Shown in pieces: positions 48,701 through 59,836 of a stretch of DNA of 64,000 nucleotides; the first letter of the stretch is position 1; every line of letters begins with the position of its first letter. Position numbers and translations under genes: made by a program. Where the stretch lies: NCBI GenBank assembly GCA_029961685.1, contig JARWKL010000010.1, forward strand, positions 26,758,067 to 26,822,066. The letters are read 5' to 3'. A model generated the notes under the pieces. It was not told the DNA's origin and did no database searches. It saw only the letters and a list, made by a program, of their open reading frames with translations. The DNA comes from Aristolochia californica. Its lineage: Eukaryota; Streptophyta; Magnoliopsida; Piperales; Aristolochiaceae.

Positions 48701-51700
48701 TGTTGGGGAAGATAGGATCACCATTAAGGTCTTGACACACCAGTGCATTGGGGGCTGGGAAGGTCAATATTAGCATTGAAAAGGGGGGCAGGCAGGGTGT
48801 GTGGCAGCTTTCAGGAACAATTGAGGGGCCTTTTCTAGTCGGGCAGATGGCCAACGATGGGCATGCCACAGGATCCTAAGGCTTGGGAGGGTAGGGTACT
48901 GGTGAGGCAGCTGGTGGTTGGTTGTGCGGTTTCGGGACCATTGATTTTGAGGTGGAGAACAGAAGAGCAGCTGCAGGCTGATGAGCAGATGCTGCTGGTT
49001 CGGTATTGGGCTTCAAGACAGGGAAGGTAGCGCAGTCTTTTGTGAGGTGGGAGCTGGGAGTGTCAGGGTGGGAGAGCCTATGAAGGCATTCCATTAAGGT
49101 TTTCCATCCAAATCCAGAGGATGTGGATTCAGGGATGTATACCCTTGGCATTGTAGCACCTAGCCGGCATCGGGTGATTTTGCATTCCCAAGTCCGTCGA
49201 TAGTTGAAGGCTGAGAAGTAGAAAACAAGATGCTCCGTCCAAAGCTCCCTGGTCCGATTCTTGGAGTGCCAATCTTTTATAGTCTGCACAAACTGTTTGA
49301 GAAAGGAGGCTCGGGCATCCGTAATAGTATAAAGGATTGCTTATCTCCATTGGTGATAGAGATCCTAGTCGCCCATCCAAGGCGATCCTGGTATCTTTTG
49401 ATGGACACCAGTGCTGCCGAAGGTGAAGGAATGGATCAGTTGTTGATGCTCCAGCTGGTAACTTCGCAGTTTCTTCTTACTTGCTTTACTCCAGATGAGT
49501 TGCCAGACATTATCTTTCACAGTATCAGAAGCGAGTGCTCTTCTGAATGCAGGTTCTTGATCACCACAGCTTTCTCCACAACGTGCAATAGCAGCGCTTT
49601 TCCCTCCTCTACGGGTTGCCACCAGGTGGCGATCTCGATCGCCTCAGTGGTTGCCCCCTTGCATGCTTCTTGCCTCTTACTTGCCTAGTTCCACCATCCC
49701 CATTACTCACTCGCCCATCATTCACCTCCTCCCGCATGCTCACCTCTCGCTTACTCACCAATCACTCGCTCATCTCTCCTTTACCAGGCTAATGAAACTT
49801 CACAATTTGTATGTGTCAACAAAGAAGAGCTGTTTCTTTTTTCTTTTTTGTTCTTCAAAGATGAAGATGAACTGACATGGCAGTAGTCTTCCATTTATCA
49901 CTTTGCAAATTCCAGGATGATGCTGTTGATGGAAATGACAATGCGCATGAAGAATTAAAATGAAGAATTATTTTAAGAAAAACTTTCATGGAGAATTAGA
50001 TATGTTACATTCTTTTTTTCTTGTTGAAAATGATAACATTCATTAGTTTTGATTTGGAGTTACCTTCATTATTTCAGAAGTCAAAGATGCAAATGTTCAA
50101 ATTATTTTTTCGAAGAAGCAAAAGTTAAAACTTAATATGTTTTGCTAACTCAAAGTGAAATCTCACTCATGCTACTCACAATGTGGCAAAAGGCCAAATG
50201 GAAGAAGGGCAGATAGTGATGGAAAAAAAGAGAAAGAAACATGGGAACAGAAACACAAATGAGAAACAGAAAGAAGGAGAGTTCCTATCCCGAAGCCACA
50301 CTAAAGTAAAAATAAGTTAACATGTATGTTTACATCGATATTTACACAAAATTACAATGTTAAATACTTTTAGAATCCTGTCAAACTTTAATCATCTCGA
50401 CTAATATAATGCACTCAACCTTACATAATGCCCTTCTTAAGAATAGTCCCACATAGTTTTAAATTAGAAATATTTTGTGCTAGTCATTGTTGGATGGACA
50501 ACCCAATTTTAACATGGTACCAAAGTTGGTACCTGCACGCGTCCACTTACAATTATCCATGTCTATTATCCTAAAAAAGGTTCACATGTTCCAGCCCTAT
50601 AGGGCCCAACTTGGTGTTCATACACCAGGTAGGGCCAACCTAGTTGGGATAGGTTTAAAGGCCCAATTTTCCACATTCCATCAGCTCAAGAGCTTTACGT
50701 GGACCGGTTAAGTACCTAAAATTAGTATCCAAGCAAGCACTACGTCATGTGTCTGAATCCCATAGGTGCAACCTATGAAAAGGGTTAGCCTATGCCAGAG
50801 TGAGAGACTTCATAAAGGTGAAAAGAGCTACCTGATCCAGCTTGAAAGCTATAATAGAGTAGGCTACTGTGGACATTGGCATGAAAGGAAAGTGGATTAT
50901 TATGGTTCTGTAGGGCATAACTCGGTGCCCATATACTAGGTTGGGCTAACCTAGTATAAGATAGGATTAAGGACCTAACTTTCCGTGTTCCATCAGCTCT
51001 AGAGCTTTTGGAGTATTGGCTAAGAACCTAACAACATGTAAAAGGAATTGTTACAAATAATCCAACACGGATCCAAAATTAGAAATCTCCTGTCTTATTA
51101 CTTAAAAAGAGGTTTCCTCTAGTCATCGAAATATAGATTGGACCCAAGTGACCCAATTTAATAGCCCTCCAAAAGTAACCCATTTTCTTTGGTGTGCAAC
51201 AAGAGGAAAGATATCAACTGATGATCAACTTAGAAAGAGTGTACATGATTGAAGACCAGCATAGCAAAATGTGTTGTGAAGTAATAGAAAAAAATGATCA
51301 CTTTTTTTGAGAAAGAGAAAATATGGATCACTTACTGCTTCAATTTGATATTTATTTACATTTTATGTCATCCTTTTTATCCCTAATTGAGCAAACATCT
51401 ATAGTGCCTCGGGGAATAACTGGGAAAAAAATCTGAAAATTATCTTTTGTTTCAATTACATGGAATTTAGAGGGGTGTGATAAACAAACTTTTGAGAACA
51501 AGCAAAAATCAATTGGTACAATCATTGAAGCTATCATGCATTGCATCCTCTTTTGGGTCAATAAGTTTCTTGAAACTTCTCATTTGCCAAGATCACTCAT
51601 TCTAAATCTTTGGAGGAGAGTAATCTCCCATTCCTTTCAGCCATTACCCACATCCATCTCATTGGAACCCCCTCCTTAGGGATCCCTTAAACTAAAACTT

Positions 51701-54700
51701 TGATGGTAGTTCTTGTGGAAACCCTAGGTTAGCTAGTGGAGGTGGAGCTATTTGGGAATCTACAATTAATATCCTCCTATTTTTTTCTCCTCCTTTCGTT
51801 TATGTGATTCTACACTGGCAGAATTAAGAGCCCTCTTCAAGGTTTGAGACTTTATTCAACTCATTTTTCTTTTCCTTAAATAGTGGAAGGAGACTCTTTG
51901 CTGGTGATTAGTTGGGTCTAGGGAAAGAATAATCTTTTGGGAACATGTCTTTTCTATTTTGGTGAAATTGTTGACACTTCATGTAAGCCGCACCCTCAGA
52001 GCTGCTAATGGATTGGTTGATTCTCTAGCCAAGGAATGTGCCTCTAGGCAACATCTTGATGTGGCCACCTCTCTTCTTATTTGATTTTTCTTTCTACTTT
52101 TTATATTTTCGCCCTCTCACGAGGATGAAATCCTTTTCTCGTTTTTTAATTTTAAAAAAAATAAAACTTTAATAGCCCTATTGACCTTCATTTAATAAAT
52201 GAAGTCTTTAGGCAACGATCCAACAACAGGATCCAAGATACCAAATATATGTGGTAACATTGATTTCCTAATGGGTTGTTCCTTCCAACTTTTTAAAGGA
52301 CTCTCCATCCCATTTTCAAGGTTCAGTTTTTGCATGATAGTCGATGCTTTTTTTGTATTCTTCTTTCCCACTACAAAGTCCTGCAATTTTTCCTTCTTTT
52401 ACTGAAATCTCATTTCTCAATGTTTCCAAAAGACAAGTGGAGAAATTTTTTATTTTTTTTTTTGTTCGGATCATTGAAGATGAAGCCACAGGTGAACTAA
52501 TTCTCGATATAGTAATGACTAAGTATATGATTAAACTCAAGGAAAACTACAAAAAAACTCCTTTTTTTTTTTTAGCTAGCTCAATACAGACCAGAAGAAA
52601 TGTTGGTACAAGTACAAAGACACTTACAAACGCTTTTCCTCATCTTGTTGGTTTTGCTTCTCCCGCTGTAATTCTTCCTCAAACCGTTTTAGTTTCGCCC
52701 GCTGCCTTCCTTCAGATGTGGTCTTGAGAAATTGCTGTTTTCGTTTTTCCTTCAACTGTACCAACAAAACTCCAAAATGAATTAAACACAAGTACACCAT
52801 AAATAGGCAGTAAGTGCTATTTTGAGTAAAGTGAAGGAATCCCACCTGCTCTGGGGTCAGCAAGTTGTCAGGAACATTGAGAAGAGGGTACTTTTCAGCT
52901 GATGAAGGCTCCATTTTCTCATCAACTTCAACAAGCTCACCCTTAGCTTTTCGTAATGATTGTGACACTCTCAAAATAGCAGACTCAATTTCCTGCTTTG
53001 AAATATACCCAGTTTCAGATAGAAAAGACGCAATCTCATCTTCTGGCACTTTCAACAACTGCTGCAGAAGAAATTCCAGACCCTGGAGTTCAGTCTCCAG
53101 TTCTGTGATTCTTGAGGACCTCTTCGCTGCAGCCATTTCTCGCAGCCTCTGGCCTTGTTTCTCTTTCAGAGCTACCCTTCGAGCAATCTCTTCTTCTGAT
53201 GGAGACTCTTCTTGTGGAGGACGAATCCAAGGGAGTTGCCAGCACCTCATTTTCTGCTCAGCTTCTTCCTTTGTCCCTTTCTACCAGTATAAGAAAAATG
53301 CATCTTTCTAAAAATTAGCATAAAAAACATGCCCTAAGCATATTATACTTTTTCTTTTTACTTTGCATTCAAAGAAAATAAAAAAGAGAGAAAAGATGTC
53401 TTAAATGAGGGAGAAAAGGGAGAAAAATAGCACAATGCAAGAGTGAGAAGTAGGTTATGAAAAAGATACTTACTTGAAACAGTCGCACTTCTGAAGCATA
53501 ATCTTGAGCTACATAGCAGTGCTCTACTTTCAAGTCTTCAACCTTCTCCCATGTAAGGCTGGGTCTGTTAATGTAAAAAATTGCACGACTTAAAAAACAC
53601 CACAAAAAACAAAGTCCACAGAACTATTTCCTTTGGTTGTTTGAAGATGATCATGATCAACACATACAAGTGCATTGGGTATTTCAGAGAGAGAAGCTGC
53701 TTCAGGTAGTCAGTAATGTGAAATCCACCAACATTGGTTCTGCAGCATGCCTCAATAACAGGCTCTCCATTTACAAACTAGCATAGAAAAAATTATTTTC
53801 CTCTAATTAATTAATCAAGAAGAAGATAGAATTGCAAAACATTTTAGCATTTCCTCCATTATGTCCAAATACAAGATGAGAAGGAACTCTATAACTCACT
53901 GGAATGACATGGCTAGTGTTGAATCCAGAGTTAACAACAAGACCATCTTTGTCACATACTCCTAGCTGCTGATTATGCTTGTAACTAAATGCAGCATCAA
54001 CACCAAAAGCTGTGATGGTTCACAGACAAACAGTCACAGTGATATTAATCGCTACAGCAGGTAAAAATAAAATAAAAAAGAAATTGTTCACAATCCAGGA
54101 AAAAAATATGATGCCCCACTGGCAATGATTCATTAGAGATAACTAAAAATATAAAATATTGTACATGACATACCTACTGAAGGTACTCCATAAGTCTCAA
54201 AAAGAAGTTCGGCCATTTTACTACGAGATTGAACTGGATTACAAGCACATTCTGTTATTAAGATGGGATGATCCACCTGTTCCGCCCTCAAGTTAAAATT
54301 AAATATGAAGTTATCAGCATTATTAAAGGATGGGAATTAACTGTCCCAAAGTTGATAATGTTAAGAGGACTAGTCAAATGCAATTCATAGAAGTGTTTCG
54401 CTATATCTACAAAATGACTATCTCACTTGATATGTCCCTCCTAACATGAATAAGTCCAGAAACTAAAATCTGTTATATTAAACCCTTTACAAGCATGTTA
54501 TATTTGATCAGAAAGTCAAGAACATGTATAAAAATTTGTGAAAGCATTCTGTGAAAATTTGTGAAAGTATTATATCAGATCCATAGAGAACTCTATGCTG
54601 GTCTTTTTTTTATTTTTAGACATAATACTATGAACATTTTTTAGACATAATACTATTAACATTACATGAATGAGGTTTCAAAAATTAAGATAAGCTACAT

Positions 54701-57295
54701 ATAAAGACAGACTGGATCTTCATGACTCTTTGTCAGTAAGAACTCTCTTCAAGCTTAAAGTTAAGTTAAAATGAACTTTTAAAGCACACAAAGAATCTAC
54801 TTAACCATACTTCTGAAGATTTAATTTAGGGAAAATATTGTCATTTCTTTTAAATGCTTCCCCATTGAAAGTAATCCATGAGTAAAGATATATAAAAATA
54901 AAAGTTCTATCTTTTATTTTCAAAGTTACATATTAAAGTTTATGATTCTGTAACTAGTTTTGACCGATATTAGTATCAGATTCAGTCACAATTTGCATTT
55001 ACTTTTTCTGGAAATAGCCAAATTTATATCCCTTTAGAAAATTTTGGGGATTTTTTTTCCTGAATGGCATAATGTTGGGGGACATGGAGTCCTCTTTCTC
55101 AAAAAAGGAAAAGAACAAAAACAACCAAAAGAGAAAAAAATCCTACTACTAGTAACATTATTTCCAGTGATATGAGGCAAATAACACGAATAATAAAAAG
55201 TTATACTATTCTGCCTGTGAAACATTGCAGAAAGAGAGAATTATCATAGTTTTTACCTGTGAACCATCTGCACCAAGGCGCTCAAATCCATAGTCAAGTA
55301 TCTATAGAGCCATGAACATTGTGAGGCTACATAAAAACTAGATCAAGTTTATAAGACTGAAATGCACTTATCATAGTTGTAACTAAGTTCTTTAATCATC
55401 TACATAAGTAACCAAATTGATTCAAGCAGCAACATGGACTGCAAATATAGATGCCAATTTGTTCCATTAACAAATAGAGATATGGGAAAAGCTCCCTCTG
55501 ATGGATGATAATAGCAGAGAGAGGTACTTACATATTCCATTATTTCAAATTGATAAACAACATTGTTGTCAAATGGTGATCTATAAGACGAGCGCGTGCA
55601 ATCAAAATATTTCATTAATGAGGGATCATGATCACCAACTATAGTGACTGTTTCACCTGCATTATACACAGACCTGAAGCACATGAAACTCCACCAACAT
55701 TGCAAATTTGATAGATCAAAACAAGAAGAATCAGAAAGAAAGTACAGAAAAATAAGATAAAGTCATCAGATGCAGCTTACATATCCACCGCAGACAAAAA
55801 TGACTACAATTGTCCCAAAAGAGTATTTCACTGCGACTGATTCATGAACATGTTTTTTTTTCCTTTTTCTGAAAACTTTGGATGAAATTTGGTGGGTGAG
55901 AACTAGGGGTTTAGGGTTGATAAACAGATATCTTCTGGCAAAATGTGGCTGAGAATCACACATGATCAAAGTGCAGTATGGAAGTGTCAGAGCTAGGTGG
56001 TTCCGGTCCACCTGGGTTAGGTTCCGTCCGCCCCTGGTCCGCATGGTTAGGTACTTGGCTTTCCGCACTTAACAGACCGGTCTCATGAGTTGTATTGGCT
56101 AGGTGTTTGACATGGTATCAGAGTTGGGCACCACGTTCCGCATTCAAATCCCGGCGGAAGCGGTAGGGAACGGGAACGGTGGGTGTCAGAGCTAAGTGGT
56201 TCCGGTCCACCTGGGTTAGGTTCCGTCCGCCCCTGGTCCACCTGGGTTAGGTACTTGGCTTTCCGCATTTAACAGACCGGTCTCTTGGGTTGTATTGGCT
56301 AGGCGTTTGCTAGGAAGGAGTTGGTGGCTGCTATTTATGGCAGACTTGACAAATGGCATATTAGGCAACCTCATTCTGCCCACAAATATAGAATGCACAG
56401 ATATTTGGGAGGCTAATAATTTAATCAGGGATTCTGCTAGACTTAGAATTGGATATGGTAACAAAATGCACTTTTGTTGGATAAATAATGTGAGATCACA
56501 ATATTATCAAACCACCCACTCTAATGATTAGCCTTTCCAATCATAATAAGTTATCGAACAGAAGTCCTAACCAGTTTAAGGACTCTGGTAAGACTACCAT
56601 TTTACTTTAGACCATTTACTAAATGGAATGGATGAGGGTAAAGTGCATGTCATACCCAAGTATAACATTTAGCTGCTAATTGAGAGGGTAATGAAAGCAA
56701 ATTTGTTCCCATATTCGATGGTTTAATTATGTCCTTGTTGCTTGAATGTAGTGTTTAACTTGACTTTTTAAGATGTTAAAAAATGATTGAGTTACATGTT
56801 CAGCTAACATAAATTGCTTTTCACAAATAAGAAATTAATTGTAGGTTTCCGTCCATTTAATCAAGGATATCGTAATTCGAAAGAATTGAAATGACCGTTA
56901 CACACGGAAATCCTTCAATCGGGTTCATCCACAAGCACGAGGAGAGTTCATGCAAACAGAGAGTGGACAAGGGATTTCACACATTGTCATTCTGCTGGGC
57001 TAATACAAACGAAAGAAGGGCAGAACAGTACCAGTGGCTTTGTGGCGGGGCCTCTGAACGACGTTGCGGAACGTGAGACGAGGATCAGACTCGCCAGCCC
57101 ATCTGAAAATTCACGGAAAACTTGCAAGTAAGAAGACCTGGAAGAAAGGGAAAAAACTGATGCGAGGAGTCCATGGGTTTTACTGGAAGGTTACCCTATT
57201 CGGAAGTTGGAGCCGCCATTATCGATGACGATGGGTTTGTCCTTAGGAAAGAGATTGTAGTCCGACTGCCGTAGCGGCCGCGATATGGGAGGCAT
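42009..57295 (-). CDS. ARP5: Actin-related protein 5 (ARP5), INO80 chromatin-remodelling subunit, 12 exons
   Basis: ARP5 is a nuclear actin-fold protein of the INO80 complex, linked to nucleosome sliding and DNA repair. Exons (minus strand): 57295-57195, 57102-57032, 55656-55532, 55301-55257, 54276-54174, 54009-53900, 53777-53668, 53564-53474, 53280-52846, 52755-52628, 43185-42843 and 42524-42009. Every junction has GT/AG and the phases close, giving 725 residues, close to Arabidopsis ARP5. Exon 1 has the actin-type start [18 protein letters not shown]. Exons 9-11 form the charged, helix-rich insertion typical of ARP5 ([48 protein letters not shown]). Exon 12 restores the actin fold ([42 protein letters not shown]) and ends with a family-typical [14 protein letters not shown]. 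No stop or frameshift was seen. Intron 10 (43186-52627) is about 9.4 kb and full of transposons; intron 2 holds a TRIM. Confidence 0.95.
43542..44170 (-). mobile_element. TRIM with three LTRs in ARP5 intron 10
   Basis: Three LTR copies start TGTTAA(G/A)TTGGGTCCAAGG: 43542-43659, 43661-43778 and 44008-44170. A polypurine tract complement (CTCCCCCTCAC) follows the second, and a primer site GCTCTGATACCA (43996-44007) precedes the third. ATTAT flanks the whole block (43537-43541 and 44171-44175). The third LTR is longer because of about 45 extra bases, including a T run and a repeat of GACTAGCCAACTT. The internal region has short TTTTGTGGCTCTACAAGT repeats and no coding capacity. Confidence 0.85.
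45694..45722. repeat. Homopolymer of 29 G inside the LINE
   Basis: Uninterrupted G run in the downstream RT region. In translation it becomes a polyproline run on the minus strand. Length may be inexact. Confidence 0.85.
47246..47389 (-). repeat. 72-bp perfect tandem duplication in the LINE endonuclease
   Basis: 47246-47317 and 47318-47389 are identical, 24 codons each and in frame. The unit encodes [20 protein letters not shown], which contains the conserved SDH endonuclease motif, so the motif is present twice. Confidence 0.93.
49641..50436. other. ARP5 intron 10, no feature recognised
   Basis: C/T-rich start (49690-49800), then AT-rich sequence with no coding frame or repeat end I could support. 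Confidence 0.45.
50437..51162 (+). mobile_element. Diverged TRIM-like element in ARP5 intron 10, plus strand
   Basis: 50437-50515 (AAGAATAGTCCCACATAG...GACAACCCAATTTTAACA) matches the reverse complement of the 44008-44170 LTR and is followed by a primer-site-like TGGTACCAAAG. A second LTR-like copy with GTTTCCTCTAGTCATCG and TTGGACCCAAGTGACCC lies at about 51030-51162. Between them two copies of a segment with CTAGGTTGGGC / TTCCATCAGCTCWAGAGCTTT occur (50620-50700 and 50935-51010). Boundaries are approximate. Confidence 0.6.
51660..52172 (+). mobile_element. 3' fragment of a second LINE, plus strand
   Basis: Plus-strand translation near 51810-52080 gives RNase H pieces (TLAELRALF, and later [21 protein letters not shown]), typical of the C-terminal RVT_3 domain of plant L1 elements, followed by a short tail and an A-rich end at about 52153-52172. 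It is opposite in direction to the larger LINE and to ARP5. Confidence 0.7.
55985..56312 (+). mobile_element. TRIM element in ARP5 intron 2
   Basis: Two LTRs of about 128 bp (55985-56112 and 56184-56312), both beginning TGTCAGAGCTA(G/A)GTGGTTCC, enclose 71 bp with a primer site TGGTATCAGAG right after the first and a purine-rich GGTAGGGAACGGGAACGG before the second. GGAAG flanks both sides (55980-55984 and 56313-56317), an exact target duplication. At 328 bp it is a very small complete LTR element. Confidence 0.9.
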
Positions 57296-57702
57296 TTTCT
57301 GCCTTAGCAGCGGGGAGGAGAGATTTCTGGCGGCTACCGAGCCTACTTCCTCTTCAGTACAGTGAAGCGGTGGCTATGCACCTCTTCTGCATTTCCAGAC
57401 CGCAGCGCTTTCCGATGTGTCGACCCACGCTCAAAGTTGCCCCAAAAACATGACGTGTCCAGTAGTCTGTAGACAATAAGGCTAACTGGGTCCTGCAGAA
57501 ACACGAAGACGGCAAATCACGGGCTGAAATCTGCTGAAACGGTAAGAGTGCGTAATTGCCGTAATAATTTTTGTAAGTAATTATCATACAAGAAAAACTA
57601 AGCCAGTAGATCAAATAATTATCAGGTATATTAATACAGAAAAAAATTAGCTTAACTGAAAATGAAGCTAGAAAAGAATTCACAGTTTTAAAATTTTATG
57701 TA
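57296..57702. promoter_or_regulatory. Upstream region of ARP5
   Basis: G+C-rich for about 180 bp next to the start codon, then AT-rich. No clear TATA box or opposing gene start was seen, so the promoter is inferred only from position. Confidence 0.45.
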
Positions 57703-57710
57703 CAGACATC

Positions 57711-59266
57711 TAGGGGTGGCATCGAGCCAAGCCGAACCCGAACCTGTTTATGTTCAAGCCGAGCTTGATTTAAATATTTCGAACTCGAGCCAAGCTTAGG
57801 CTTGAACCTAAAATTGTTATCGAGCTCGAGCCTAATGAGCCTAATAATTTTAATCGAGTTTGAGCCGAGCTTGAACTAAGCTTCAATATTCATTTAAAAC
57901 TTTTCAAAAAATACAAATCTCGAGTTAGTGCTCCAACATACATTTAAAATTTTTCAAAAAATACATATAAAATAAATTGTATATAAAATTATGCATACAT
58001 TTTACACAAATTTGGGAATGACCTTTGCTTAAAAATTGGGCATAAGGGTGGCATCGAATCCAGCTGAGTCCAAACCTTATTCAAGCCAAGTTTGATTTAA
58101 ATATTTTGAACTCGAGCTCGACCGACCCTAGCCTCGAACCTAAAATTGTAATTGAACTAGAGCCTAATAATTTTAACCGAGTTTGAGTTCGAGCTCTAAC
58201 TGAGTTCGAGCTTAACCTACATTTAATACTCTGTATAAAATATATGTCAAATAAATTATATATAAAATTATGCATACATTTTAAAAAAATAAATTAGGGG
58301 AGGTTTAGGATTGAATTTCAATAATGAATTAGAACGCATCAATATTAATCTTTTTTACTCCAAATGTTGTCTAACTTATTTTTTAATTTTTTAATTTGGC
58401 CATAAATTTACTATGGCCTCCTTAGTGCCCCTAGTTGGAAATTTATATTCTAGGAAAAACTAGAAATATTTTCCTTATGATACATATTTCCAAAAAAATC
58501 TTTAAATAAAATCCTATTACTATTAATGACTTATTAGAAAATTACAAGAAATATTTTAAAATTTTCTTAGGAAAGTTAAATGGACCTCTTATTGCCTCTT
58601 TTAGGGAAATAAATAAAAATTAATAATCAATCTAATATATTACTATACTTATCGATAAATTTTTAATCAAATAAAATGTCAAACACAAAATTGCTATGAA
58701 AATTGTCTCATGCTAAAAGTATTACAACATCAACTGTCAAATACTTATTCAAAAACTTTCTATACGGTTTTCTAGCCCATCTTGGCAGGAAAATCTTACT
58801 TAGAAAATTATATGATTTTTTTAATAAGAATTTTCAATTAGAAAAATGTTTACAAAAAATTTGAGACACTAATAGTCCCTAGAAACTTATTTCTACTAAA
58901 AGGTATTTTCAATTTTTTCAAGAGCCATGAGGAAGGAGAGTTTAAGAAAAAATTTTTATTGTTTCCCCCTGCTTGTTCTGGTTTTTCCGCCGAGACGAGG
59001 AATGACGTCGAGGGAAAAACTTCCAACGGCGCCAGCAATCATTGGGGATTATGGCTGCGACGGAGGCGACAGTGACAGAAACAAAGGCGAAGGCGGATGA
59101 GGGGGAAGAAATCAAGTGGCGGCCACAGAATCGACGGCAACGGAAAGGCAGAAGGCGGCCGGCGAGGTAGTTGTTGACGGCAACAGAGAGATCTTGAACT
59201 CGGCTCGAGATTCGGGTATACCGAATCGAGCCGCTCTCGAGCTGGTTCAGTTCGAAGCCATCCCTA
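57711..59266. mobile_element. Non-autonomous hAT-like DNA transposon
   Basis: 1556 bp with short imperfect inverted ends: TAGGGGTGGCATCGA on the left and TAGGGATGGCTTCGA inward from the right. The flanking 8-mers CAGACATC (57703-57710) and GTGACATC (59267-59274) agree at six of eight positions, fitting an aged hAT target duplication. The left part carries many GAGCTCGAGCC-type subterminal words in two diverged tandem blocks (about 57714-58035 and 58045-58300), and the right end has similar words. No transposase frame is present. Confidence 0.72.
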
Positions 59267-59383
59267 GTGACATCTACATCAAAATTAAGTATATTTTAAA
59301 TTTCCAGTAACGCTGAATTCAATCTTAACGCCAAATTCATTTTCAATTATGTGCATTCCTGTAATGCCCAATTCAGCGGCCAT

Positions 59384-59575
59384 GTTTTTATATCCAACAA
59401 CCCGATAGAGATAAAGATAAAAATAATGATAAAGATAAAGATAAGGTGATTAAAAAATTAGAGTTGTAATCAATTACTATTTTGTTTTAATTCTATAAAT
59501 AGTGTACACTTTATTAATGATAATCACGACAATATTATTTTACATTCTTATATTTTACATAGTATTAGAGTTCCT
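59384..59575 (+). repeat. Copia-type LTR fragment with primer site
   Basis: AT-rich sequence with CTATAAATAGTG near 59493, ending TTTTACA before TAGTATTAGAG (about 59556), a degenerate tRNA-Met site. No internal region follows. Confidence 0.5.
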
Positions 59576-59639
59576 GATTGATCAGAACCAGTTTGTACCT
59601 AAATCCCCCCCATGCATCTTCTGCTCTGTCGTCATAGAG

Positions 59640-59836
59640 ATAACATTCATGTAATTAGGTTAAAATTCCAGGGGTATTATTATAATATTTTCAGATCATT
59701 AATGAGCTTTAGGGGGAGGGTTAGGACAACAAGTCCATAACCTTTTTTTCCTCGTGTTTTGTCTCAATGGGTGTCTCTCTCTTTTTCTCAGTAAGTTAAA
59801 TCCATGGAGTCTTGAAAATCTACATGGCATTAGAGC
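59640..59836 (+). repeat. Second LTR-like fragment with primer site
   Basis: Contains AGGGGGAGGGTTAGGAC and ends ATCTACA before TGGCATTAGAGCA (about 59825), again a tRNA-Met site variant. It resembles the 26738 LTR in its GGGGGAGGGTT segment. Confidence 0.5.

Larger units (their letters stand above)
44176..49640 (-). mobile_element. Near full-length, decayed L1-type LINE in ARP5 intron 10
   Basis: Minus-strand order from the right: ORF1-like region (48876-49622; [22 protein letters not shown]), endonuclease (47128-47922; [16 protein letters not shown], then the SDHWPI motif), reverse transcriptase (45586-46574; [23 protein letters not shown], and FVDDTL at about 45895-45912 just after an in-frame TAG), FLWRGADGG and NW..VC motifs (45335-45523), a zf-RVT zinc region (44780-45232; [29 protein letters not shown]) and an RNase H start (44560-44763; [10 protein letters not shown]). 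Reading frames shift repeatedly. The 5' end near 49640 and the 3' end next to the TRIM are approximate. It runs in the same direction as ARP5. Confidence 0.88.
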
